Source: Xanthobacteraceae bacterium
GTDB taxonomy: Bacteria > Pseudomonadota > Alphaproteobacteria > Rhizobiales > Xanthobacteraceae
DNA: 6,809 nt
Assembly (NCBI GenBank): GCA_030044035.1
Contig: JASHWN010000598.1
Coordinates: 1 to 6,809 of the forward strand
Direction of reading: 5' to 3'
Part shown: piece by piece, positions 1 to 6,803 of the stretch
How the letters are laid out: each line of letters begins with the position of its first letter
Numbering within the stretch: position 1 is the stretch's first letter
Made by a program: the position numbers and the translations under genes
Notes under the pieces: model-generated
Told to the model about the DNA's origin: nothing
The model's input: the letters and a program-made list of their open reading frames with translations, nothing else
Database searches by the model: none

Positions 1-624
1 CAGCAAGACATCCAGGACACCAGCATCTTCGGCATCGGCGCCGGCTACGTGCTCAACAACTGGCTGCGCTTCGATGTGACCGGTGAATATCGTACCAAAG
101 CGGGATTCAGCGCGATCGGCAGCTACAATCAGAACACCTGCACCGTGAACTCCGTGACCGGCACCTGCTTCGACACGTTCACCGGCAACTACTCCGCGGC
201 CGTGTTCATGGCCAACGCCTATGTCGATCTCGGCACCTGGTGGTGCCTGACGCCGTTCATCGGCGCCGGCGTCGGCGGCGCCTATGACCGCATCAGCCAG
301 GTCTCCGACATCGGCCCGCTGCCGCCCGGCACCATCGGCTTCGGCTTTACGGAACAGGATTCGGCAAGCTGGAACCTGGCCTGGAACGTTCAAGCCGGCG
401 TGACCTACAACGTGTCGGACAATTTCAAGATCGACCTCAGCTGGCGGCACCTCGACATGGGCTCGCCGCAGTCGTCGAACATCGTCTGTCAGAACACCGG
501 CTCGACCAACGCTTGCAACTTCTTCACCTTGCATGACATCACGTCGGAAGATTTCCGCATCGGCTTCCGCTGGATGCTGCAGCCGGCGGTGCTGCCCGCG
601 CCACCCTTGGCTACGCGCGGCTGA
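1..624 (+). CDS. Outer membrane beta-barrel protein, 5' partial
   Basis: The reading frame is open from base 1, so the true start and signal peptide lie upstream; the GTG at 49 is an internal valine, not a start. The visible 207 residues show alternating aromatic/hydrophobic strands typical of a small outer-membrane barrel. They include FGIGAGYVLNNWLRFDVTGEYR-like text near the start of the window, TPFIGAGVGGAYD in the middle, and a final strand EDFRIGFRWML. These phrases are characteristic of Omp25/Omp31-like (Omp_b-brl) proteins of Hyphomicrobiales. Five cysteines are present; two bracket a likely surface loop (NTCTVNSVTGTC) and two more lie in a later loop (IVCQN...NAC). The chain ends in a short proline/alanine-rich tail after the last strand rather than in the usual terminal phenylalanine. 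The role is inferred to be structural or as a non-specific surface protein; no substrate can be named. A hairpin terminator follows. Confidence 0.85.
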   Translation, partial: QQDIQDTSIFGIGAGYVLNNWLRFDVTGEYRTKAGFSAIGSYNQNTCTVNSVTGTCFDTFTGNYSAAVFMANAYVDLGTWWCLTPFIGAGVGGAYDRISQVSDIGPLPPGTIGFGFTEQDSASWNLAWNVQAGVTYNVSDNFKIDLSWRHLDMGSPQSSNIVCQNTGSTNACNFFTLHDITSEDFRIGFRWMLQPAVLPAPPLATRG

Positions 625-650
625 TCGCCGAACCACTCCTCGCACGCGAG

Positions 651-684
651 GCAACGGCGTGGGCAACCGCGCCGTTTGCTTTTT
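651..684 (+). terminator. Intrinsic (Rho-independent) terminator after the first barrel gene
   Basis: AACGGCG at 653-659 pairs perfectly with CGCCGTT at 670-676 around a 10-base loop. The outer bases GC (651-652) and GC (678-679) extend the stem across a one-base bulge. A run of five T follows at 680-684. It lies 27 bases after the stop of the upstream gene, a normal place for termination. The T-run is short, so efficiency is uncertain. Confidence 0.6.
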
Positions 685-720
685 GCTAGGTGCAGAAGCC
701 GCGTGATGCGGCGGCCATAG

Positions 721-741
721 CTAACCGTCCATTAAGGTTAA
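721..741 (+). promoter_or_regulatory. CtrA-like site (CTAA-N7-TTAA) upstream of the second barrel gene
   Basis: CTAA at 721-724 is followed by seven bases and TTAA at 732-735, one mismatch from the TTAA-N7-TTAA box bound by the alphaproteobacterial cell-cycle regulator CtrA. A further TTAA at 738-741 gives TTAAGGTTAA. TAACC (722-726) and GGTTA (736-740) also form an inverted repeat. The site stands in an A/T-rich patch in otherwise GC-rich DNA, about 60-80 bases before the ATG at 803, where a promoter is expected. Assignment to CtrA is inference. Confidence 0.3.
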
Positions 742-802
742 TGCTCGATGATCGCGCCAATCGGCCGCGCGACGCGCGCCGCGGCATGAAAGGCCGACAG
801 AG

Positions 803-1675
803 ATGCGTTGGGTCATCAGTGCTTTGCTCGTTCTGGGTCTGGTGCCGCGCGCGTTGGCCGCAGACTTGGATGTTCTGCGCGGCAGCGAGCCGGTCGGCCC
901 TGCGTTTTTCACCAACTGGAGCGGGTTCTACGTCGGCGGACAGGGCAGCTACGGCAACATCAATGCTGATTTCCAGGGTGCGACTCGCCCGCTCGTAGCC
1001 AGCAGTCTCATCGAATTGGTGCTGGAAGAAGACGCCGATGTATCGAGCTGGCCGTTCCTTGGGTCGGGCAGCGCCCACGCCGCCGGATACGGTGGGTTTT
1101 TCGGCTACAATTGGCAGTTCCAAGACGTGGTTATCGGCGTTGAAGGCAATTACGCCCATTCGGAACAGACTGTCAGCGCCAGTCAATCGCCCATTCTCAA
1201 CCGCCTCGTCAACGCCGGTTCGCTGAACTACAACGTCAATGTATCGGGCAGCGGTACGTTGAGCGTCAACGACGTCGGCGAACTGAGGCTGCGGGCCGGC
1301 TATGTCATGGGCAGCTTCCTGCCGTATGGCTTCGTCGGTTTTGTGCTGGGAGACGGCAACTACCAGCTGACCTCATGCGTGTACGGCCAGCAGGATCCGA
1401 CCGGCATCAACCCGCCGACGGGATGCGGGCAACAGCAGTCGTTTGCTTCGTGTGCCACTCTGGCGCATCCCAATTGCGTCAACTTTTCCTTCCCCAACAG
1501 CGCCTCGAAGACCGATGCCCTGCTGTACGGATTCTCTGCCGGCGGCGGCGTCGACTATGCGCTGACGCAAAATATCTTTGTGCGCGGCGAATTCGAGTTT
1601 GTGCAGTTCGCAGCGATCGCCAGCATCCTTGCCACCGAACTCAATGGACGGGTCGGAGTAGGCTTGAGGTTCTGA
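803..1675 (+). CDS. Outer membrane beta-barrel protein (Omp25/Omp31-like)
   Basis: A 290-residue protein. Residues 1-19 or 1-20 form a Sec signal peptide: Arg2, a hydrophobic stretch at 4-14, then a RALA|AD cleavage site. The mature protein begins with DLDVLRGSEP, the common 'ADLPVLRG' start of Hyphomicrobiales surface barrels, followed by NWSGFYVGGQGSYG (38-51), the first strand of the family. Later strands are visible around AGYGGFFGYNW (94-104), VVIGVEGNYAH (109-119), ELRLRAGYVMG (160-170) and the end, GRVGVGLRF, with the C-terminal Phe290 typical of barrel assembly signals. Four cysteines (192, 208, 217, 225) sit in one loop of about 40 residues, suggesting disulfides on the exposed face. 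AAAGG at 789-793 gives a ribosome binding site nine bases before the ATG. It follows another barrel gene but has its own upstream region and a terminator between them. Specific function unknown. Confidence 0.85.
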   Translation: MRWVISALLVLGLVPRALAADLDVLRGSEPVGPAFFTNWSGFYVGGQGSYGNINADFQGATRPLVASSLIELVLEEDADVSSWPFLGSGSAHAAGYGGFFGYNWQFQDVVIGVEGNYAHSEQTVSASQSPILNRLVNAGSLNYNVNVSGSGTLSVNDVGELRLRAGYVMGSFLPYGFVGFVLGDGNYQLTSCVYGQQDPTGINPPTGCGQQQSFASCATLAHPNCVNFSFPNSASKTDALLYGFSAGGGVDYALTQNIFVRGEFEFVQFAAIASILATELNGRVGVGLRF

Positions 1676-1744
1676 CCAGATTCGATCCGAGCGGACGACG
1701 CGAGGCGCGCGAACGTTCTCCTCGTTGCCGCCCGCACATTGCGC

Positions 1745-1772
1745 TTGACGTAACCCTCCCAGTTTCTTATTT
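1745..1772 (+). promoter_or_regulatory. Candidate sigma-70 promoter of the serine operon
   Basis: TTGACG at 1745-1750, preceded by C to give the alphaproteobacterial CTTGAC form, is separated by 16 bases from TTATTT at 1767-1772. Transcription would start near 1778-1780, so the transcript would open at the base of the leader structure described next. The -35 is good and the -10 is weak. Confidence 0.4.
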
Positions 1773-1822
1773 CCGCCAGCGGGACACCCCTCCCCAACGA
1801 GGGGCGCCTATCTGGAAGGGTA
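1773..1822 (+). ncRNA. serC leader RNA (alphaproteobacterial serC motif)
   Basis: The short region directly before serC matches what is known of the serC leader, a cis-regulatory RNA found in alphaproteobacteria upstream of serC-serA operons. CCCCTC (1787-1792) pairs perfectly with GAGGGG (1799-1804) around the loop CCCAAC. CCAG (1776-1779) can pair with CTGG (1812-1815), closing an outer helix just before the ribosome binding site GGAAGGG (1814-1820), which is six bases from the ATG at 1827. The C-rich strand of the hairpin, CCCTCC (1788-1793), can alternatively pair with GGA(A)GGG with one bulged A, hiding the ribosome binding site. The two pairings exclude each other, as expected of an attenuator of translation. 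A further CCCTCCCAG at 1754-1762 pairs with CTGGAAGGG at 1812-1820 (one mismatch) if transcription starts further upstream. The family assignment rests on position, sequence and fold read by eye; the ligand or trigger is unknown. Confidence 0.7.
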
Positions 1823-1826
1823 GACC

Positions 1827-2999
<1,173 letters not shown>

Positions 3000-3004
3000 T
3001 TGCC

Positions 3005-3484
3005 ATGTTCGCCGATCCTCTCACCGAGCGGCTGGCAACGTTTGTGCGCGGCATCGGCATCAAGGTGCGCGCCGCCACGCTGCCGGCCGACACCTTCCTG
3101 CCCGGCCTCGATATCCGCGACGGCGCGATCCTGGTCGATGAGGCGCGGCTCGCCCATCCCGGCGACATCCTGCACGAGGCCGGCCATCTCGCCGTCGCCG
3201 ATCCGGCCGAACGCAATGCGCCGCATCTGTCGCCGAGCCCGGGCGACGAGATGACGGCCATCGCCTGGTCCTACGCGGCGCTCCGCTATCTCGGCATCGA
3301 TGCCGCGATCGTCTTTCACCCTGAAGGCTACAAGGGCGGCGCCGACGCGATCATCGAGAACTTTTCCGCCGGACGCTATTTCGGCGTGCCGCTCTTACAG
3401 CTTTACGGCATGAGCTGCGAGCCGCCGCGTGCTGTCGAAAAAGGTGTGGCGCCGTTCCCCTCCATGCTGCGCTGGTTGCGCTGA
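3005..3484 (+). CDS. Conserved hypothetical protein with HEXXH (zinc protease-like) motif
   Basis: A 159-residue protein not assignable to a named family with certainty. ILHEAGHLAVAD at residues 55-66 contains HEAGH (57-61), the HExxH zinc-binding and catalytic motif of gluzincin peptidases. Some 20 residues later DEMTAIAWSYAA (81-92) places Glu82 where IrrE/ImmA-type small metallopeptidases carry their third zinc ligand. No signal peptide or membrane segment is seen, so it is probably cytoplasmic. The ATG at 3005 lies five bases after the serC stop; a GTG at 2996 would overlap that stop (GTGA) and is an alternative start adding three residues. No strong ribosome binding site stands at normal distance (AAGGA at 2973-2977 is too far from both), so coupling to serC translation is likely. 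The frame is also open far upstream inside serC, but that is a GC-rich shadow. Placement between serC and serA suggests co-expression with serine synthesis; substrate unknown. Confidence 0.85.
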   Translation: MFADPLTERLATFVRGIGIKVRAATLPADTFLPGLDIRDGAILVDEARLAHPGDILHEAGHLAVADPAERNAPHLSPSPGDEMTAIAWSYAALRYLGIDAAIVFHPEGYKGGADAIIENFSAGRYFGVPLLQLYGMSCEPPRAVEKGVAPFPSMLRWLR

Positions 3485-3502
3485 TCGGAAAGGATTTTTG
3501 TC

Positions 3503-5089
3503 ATGGCTCCCCGCGTTCTGATCTCCGATGCGCTGTCGCCGGCCGCCGTCCAGATTTTCAAGGACCGCGGCGTGGCGGTCGATTTCCAGCCCAATCTCGG
3601 CAAGGACAAGGACAAGCTCGCCGCCGCGATCGACGGCTTCGACGGACTCGCCATTCGCTCGGCGACCAAAGTGACGGCAAAGCTGCTCGAGCAGGCCAAA
3701 GGCCTCAAGGTGATCGGCCGCGCCGGCATCGGCGTCGACAATGTCGACATCCCGGCCGCCACCGCGCGCGGCATCATCGTCATGAACACGCCGTTCGGCA
3801 ATTCCATCACCACCGCCGAGCACGCCATCACGCTGATGCTGGCGCTGGCGCGGCAAATCCCCGAGGCCGACGCCTCGACGCGCGCCGGCAAATGGGAAAA
3901 GAACAAATTTCTGGGCGTCGAAATCTTCGGCAAGACGCTCGGCGTGATCGGCTGCGGCAATGTCGGCTCAATCGTCGCCGACCGCGCCATCGGCCTGAAA
4001 ATGAAGGTGATCGCCTACGATCCCTATTTGTCGGCCGAGCGCGCCCTCGATCTCGGCGTCGAAAAGGTCGAGCTCGACGAATTGTGGCGGCGCGCCGACT
4101 TCGTCACCCTGCATACGCCGCTGACCGAACGGACCCGCAACATCGTCAATGCCGAGACCTTGACGCTGATGAAAAAGGGCGTGCGGCTGATCAATTGCGC
4201 GCGCGGCGAATTGGTCGACGAGGCGGCATTGAGCGCGGCGCTCACATCCGGCCAGGTTGCCGGCGCGGCGATCGACGTGTTCGCGCAGGAACCGGCGACG
4301 TCGAGCCCGCTGTTCAATCTGCCCAACGTGGTCTGCACGCCGCATCTCGGCGCCTCGACGCTCGAAGCGCAGGAGAACGTCGCGCTGCAGATCGCCGAGC
4401 AGATGTCGGAGTATCTGTTGCGCGGCGCCATTTCCAACGCCGTCAACTTCCCCTCGATCAGCGCCGAGGAAGCGCCGAAGCTCAAGCCGTTCGTGGCGCT
4501 CGCCGAAAAGCTCGGCTCGTTCGCCGGCCAGCTCACCGAAACCGGCATCAAGCAGGTGCAGATCGCCTATGAGGGCCTCGTCGCCGGCATGAACACGCGG
4601 GCGCTGACGTCGGCGGCGGTCGCCGGGCTCCTGCGTCCCATGCTGCAGAATGTCAACGTCGTGTCGGCGCCGGTGATCGCCAAGGACCGCGGCATCGTCG
4701 TCGAGGAAACCCGGCGCGAGGCCGAGGGCGACTACGAAAGCCTGATGACCGTCACGGTGACGACCGACCGCCAATCCCGCCACGTCTCCGGCACGGTGTT
4801 CGCCGACGGCCGGCCGCGCATCGTCAACATCAAGGGCATCCGCATGGACGCCGAGTTCGGCCCGTCGATGATCTACATCACCAATCTCGACAGGCCCGGC
4901 TTCATCGGCAAGTTTTCCTCGACGCTTGGCGAGGCCGGCATCAACATCGCGACCTTCCACGTCGGCCGCGAGGCGCCCGGCGGCAATGCCGTGGCGCTGA
5001 TCGAGATCGACGGCGAGCTGCCGCCCGACGTGCTCGCCAAGGTCCGCGCGCTGCCGCAGGTGCAGCAAGCCAAGCCGCTGCGGTTCTAA
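3503..5089 (+). CDS. serA: D-3-phosphoglycerate dehydrogenase
   Basis: A 528-residue cytoplasmic enzyme, the usual length of the long (type 1) SerA form. It oxidises 3-phosphoglycerate to 3-phosphohydroxypyruvate with NAD+, the first step of serine synthesis. Domains in order: substrate-binding domain (about 1-98 and 286-315), Rossmann nucleotide-binding domain (about 99-285) with GCGNVG at 150-155 and Asp173 in AYDPY for the NAD ribose, an intervening ASB domain (about 320-445), and a C-terminal ACT domain (about 456-528) that in relatives can bind serine for feedback control. The catalytic triad of the 2-hydroxyacid dehydrogenase family is intact: Arg234 (CARGE), Glu263 (AQEPA) and His281 (TPHLG). 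AAAGGA at 3489-3494 lies eight bases before the ATG. It is the third gene of the operon, 18 bases after the HEAGH gene. ACT-based serine inhibition is inferred, not shown. Confidence 0.97.
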   Translation: MAPRVLISDALSPAAVQIFKDRGVAVDFQPNLGKDKDKLAAAIDGFDGLAIRSATKVTAKLLEQAKGLKVIGRAGIGVDNVDIPAATARGIIVMNTPFGNSITTAEHAITLMLALARQIPEADASTRAGKWEKNKFLGVEIFGKTLGVIGCGNVGSIVADRAIGLKMKVIAYDPYLSAERALDLGVEKVELDELWRRADFVTLHTPLTERTRNIVNAETLTLMKKGVRLINCARGELVDEAALSAALTSGQVAGAAIDVFAQEPATSSPLFNLPNVVCTPHLGASTLEAQENVALQIAEQMSEYLLRGAISNAVNFPSISAEEAPKLKPFVALAEKLGSFAGQLTETGIKQVQIAYEGLVAGMNTRALTSAAVAGLLRPMLQNVNVVSAPVIAKDRGIVVEETRREAEGDYESLMTVTVTTDRQSRHVSGTVFADGRPRIVNIKGIRMDAEFGPSMIYITNLDRPGFIGKFSSTLGEAGINIATFHVGREAPGGNAVALIEIDGELPPDVLAKVRALPQVQQAKPLRF

Positions 5090-5096
5090 AGGTGGG

Positions 5097-5125
5097 GTGC
5101 CGCGACCTCGGAATTGGCTTATGAT
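5097..5125 (+). promoter_or_regulatory. Candidate promoter of the hicBA genes
   Basis: TATGAT at 5120-5125 is one base from the sigma-70 -10 consensus. Seventeen bases upstream stands GTGCCG (5097-5102), a poor -35. The start of transcription would fall near 5132, leaving a leader of about 23 bases with the ribosome binding site AAGGGA. The -10 lies inside the left arm of the inverted repeat described next, so repressor binding there would block transcription. Confidence 0.35.
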
Positions 5126-5145
5126 GCGTGGAGCATACGCATAAG
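5118..5145 (+). repeat. Imperfect inverted repeat, likely operator of hicBA
   Basis: The left arm CTTATGATGCGT (5118-5129) and the right arm ACGCATAAG (5137-5145) are reverse complements apart from a duplicated ATG in the left arm. Read separately, CTTATG/CATAAG (5118-5123 and 5140-5145) and ATGCGT/ACGCAT (5124-5129 and 5137-5142) are both perfect. The repeat overlaps the candidate -10 and the start of transcription, and its right arm runs into the ribosome binding site of the antitoxin gene. Such placement is typical of toxin-antitoxin autoregulatory operators; it could alternatively form an RNA hairpin near the start of the message. Confidence 0.5.
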
Positions 5146-5154
5146 GGAACAGCC

Positions 5155-5385
5155 ATGGCTCGCCCCATTGTCATTCACGCCGATTGGGACCCAGAAGCGG
5201 CCGTCTGGGTGGCGACGACGAATGATCTCAGGGGACTCGTGACCGAGGCGGACACGATCGAGGCATTGCGCGCCAAACTACCCGGCATGATTCTCGATTT
5301 GCTTGAGGAGTATGGTGTTTCCGACCTTCCGGCTTCGATCGAGATCATCGCGCGTGCGAGCGACCGATTGGTCGCTGCGGAATAG
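5155..5385 (+). CDS. HicB-like antitoxin (DUF1902 family)
   Basis: A 76-residue protein with MARPIVIHADWDPEAAVWVA (1-20), LRGLVTEADTIEALRAKLP (25-43) and a following helix, the text of the DUF1902 branch of HicB-like proteins. HicB proteins neutralise the HicA mRNA interferase by direct binding. The start is set at 5155 because AAGGGA (5143-5148) lies six bases before this ATG; an in-frame GTG at 5128 lies inside the inverted repeat and has no good ribosome binding site. The protein covers only the compact HicB fold: no C-terminal helix-turn-helix or ribbon-helix-helix DNA-binding part is seen, unlike many HicB antitoxins. It precedes the toxin gene by five bases, the reverse of the classical hicA-hicB order, which is common in this branch. 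Likely autoregulated through the upstream repeat, possibly as a complex. Confidence 0.8.
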   Translation: MARPIVIHADWDPEAAVWVATTNDLRGLVTEADTIEALRAKLPGMILDLLEEYGVSDLPASIEIIARASDRLVAAE

Positions 5386-5390
5386 CCCGC

Positions 5391-5585
5391 ATGGCGGACT
5401 ATTATCGCGACGTAGTCCGTTTGTTGCGAGATGCCGGCTACGAATTCAAGCGGCAAGGGCGCGGCGATCACGAAATTTGGTGGAATCCGAGAACAGGTGT
5501 ACGTGTCACGGTCGACCGAAAGCTGATATCGAAGTTCACAGCAAACGGGATTCTCAAAGAGGCCGGGTTACAAAAGGCCTTCTGA
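5391..5585 (+). CDS. hicA: HicA-like toxin (mRNA interferase family)
   Basis: A 64-residue protein with the small dsRBD-like HicA layout: an N-terminal helix (YRDVVRLLRDAGYEF), the core strand RQGRGDHEIWWNP with the family catalytic histidine at His27, a second strand (GVRVTVDRKL), and a C-terminal helix ending NGILKEAGL, the usual 'ILKQAGL' end of HicA. HicA proteins cleave mRNA and arrest growth unless bound by HicB. The first G of the usual G-S-H signature context is replaced by a G-D-H reading, which also occurs in members paired with DUF1902 antitoxins as far as I can recall. The gene lies five bases after the antitoxin gene and is surely co-transcribed. No strong ribosome binding site precedes the ATG, so lower, coupled translation is likely. 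Confidence 0.82.
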   Translation: MADYYRDVVRLLRDAGYEFKRQGRGDHEIWWNPRTGVRVTVDRKLISKFTANGILKEAGLQKAF

Positions 5586-5618
5586 TACAGGAATTATTTA
5601 GAGGCGGCGGATCATGAT

Positions 5619-6803
5619 ATGTATGGGAATTTCGTGCTCCTGGATCAACCTGCGAAGCCCCAAATCGGTGAGCGAGTATATCTTGGGGATGTGAAGAGTA
5701 AGAATGAGACTTGGCTTCGCGATACGCTATTCGCATACTCTGAAATTATTCCGATTGACGAAATCGATTCCTCGTTCGGGCCGCTGGTGCCGCTTTGTAA
5801 GGAATTACGGACAGACGCAGGCCGAATTGATGCCGCATTTATAAATGACCGCGGCCGTCTAACGATTGTCGAATGCAAGCTGTGGAGGAATCCAGAAGCG
5901 CGCCGCCAAGTCGTGGCCCAGACTCTTGACTACATTTCGGCGCTGGCTGGCTGGTCGTATGCGGACCTGTGCGAGCAGGTGGCGACTGCCGTAGGCAGGG
6001 GTGGAAACGTACCATTCGAGATCGTGCGAAGGCGCTGTGATACCGGGCTTAGTGAAGGGAAATTCGGCGAAGCAGTCAGCCAATCCCTGCGCGAGGGTCG
6101 TGTCCTTGTTTTGATTGCGGGGGATGGCTTCCGCGAGGGTATGCAGCAGCTCACTGAGCTCGTGAACCGCAATGCGACAAAAGCATTTTCGTTTGGCCTG
6201 ATGGAGGTTGCGCTTTACCGATTCGGCAAAAGTCAATTTGCGGTTCTGCCACGCGTGTTAGCCAAGCCTGAGGTAATCGTGCGGTACGTTACGATCGTAA
6301 ACGTGAAAGATGCCCCAATGATCGTTGAGGAGGATTCGATCGGCAAACCAAAAAGAGGAATGCGGGAAACTCCGCTGAGCAACAAAGCGCATCTAAGAAC
6401 GTGGTGGGAACCCATTTTGAAAATGAAATTGGAGGATCAAGAGCAGGAGCAACCTTTCTGGCTTGCAACTAATAATGTTGTCTTAAACATGCCGTTCCCC
6501 GGCATACAGATAAAAGCACTTTCTATCGTTGACAGCTCTCAGATCGGCGTTTTTCTATCCGGACCGAAAGCCGCGAACGTCACAATGATTCAGAAATATT
6601 TGAAACGCGACCGCCGCACCCTATTGAAGGAACTCCCGAATGGCACCGATATCAGAATTGGTCATAGATGGCCGATAATGCTGATGCGGTTTGATATCGA
6701 GACGGATGACGAGAAGCGAGCGTGGATCATCAATACACTAAACGCATTCGTAAATGTCCTGCGTCCACGCCTAAAGCTCTGGTATGATGAGGCGATGCGA
6801 TAG
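5619..6803 (+). CDS. PD-(D/E)XK nuclease-fold protein of unknown function
   Basis: A 394-residue protein. The N-terminal half carries a PD-(D/E)XK nuclease core: helix with Glu30 (KNETWLRDTLF), Asp71 in GRIDAAFI, then Glu85 and Lys87 in LTIVECK, followed by a helix RRQVVAQTLDYISAL (95-109). This is the order of metal-binding and catalytic residues in restriction-endonuclease-like proteins. A further strand LVLIAGDGF (163-171) fits the same fold. The C-terminal part (about 255-394), with WWEPIL and a closing LNAFVNVLRPRLKLW, looks like a separate domain, loosely resembling DUF4268-type C-terminal regions; this is uncertain. There is no helicase, methylase or membrane segment. The ATG at 5619 follows a weak GAGGCGG (5601-5607). 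It lies 33 bases after hicA, with no clear terminator between, so read-through from the hicBA promoter is plausible. Codons such as TTA, ATA and AAT are more frequent than in the serine genes, suggesting acquisition by transfer. It may act in defence or DNA processing, but this is inference. Confidence 0.75.
   Translation: MYGNFVLLDQPAKPQIGERVYLGDVKSKNETWLRDTLFAYSEIIPIDEIDSSFGPLVPLCKELRTDAGRIDAAFINDRGRLTIVECKLWRNPEARRQVVAQTLDYISALAGWSYADLCEQVATAVGRGGNVPFEIVRRRCDTGLSEGKFGEAVSQSLREGRVLVLIAGDGFREGMQQLTELVNRNATKAFSFGLMEVALYRFGKSQFAVLPRVLAKPEVIVRYVTIVNVKDAPMIVEEDSIGKPKRGMRETPLSNKAHLRTWWEPILKMKLEDQEQEQPFWLATNNVVLNMPFPGIQIKALSIVDSSQIGVFLSGPKAANVTMIQKYLKRDRRTLLKELPNGTDIRIGHRWPIMLMRFDIETDDEKRAWIINTLNAFVNVLRPRLKLWYDEAMR

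Noticed and set aside
686..1186. 166-residue open frame on the - strand over the start of the second barrel gene
   Set aside because: It overlaps the signal peptide and first strands of a well-supported barrel gene and shows no family signature.
1709..1736. Possible hairpin (CGAGG / CCTCG) after the second barrel gene
   Set aside because: The stem is only five to six pairs with a large loop and no T-run follows, so it is not supported as a terminator.
3495..3499. Run of five T between the HEAGH gene and serA
   Set aside because: No stable stem precedes it and it lies between the serA ribosome binding site and start codon; it is spacer sequence.
3968..5068. 366-residue open frame on the - strand inside serA
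   Set aside because: It is antisense to an intact serA, composed of Arg/Asp/His/Gly-rich text without recognisable motifs; a shadow of codon bias.
5568..5600. Possible separate promoter for the nuclease gene (TTACAA and an AATTAT/TTATTT stretch)
   Set aside because: Spacing to the best -10 candidates is 18 to 21 bases and the -10 matches are poor; not strong enough to list as a feature.
5611..5618. Palindrome ATCATGAT directly before the nuclease start codon
   Set aside because: Eight-base palindromes of this kind are expected by chance; there is no second copy or promoter element tied to it.
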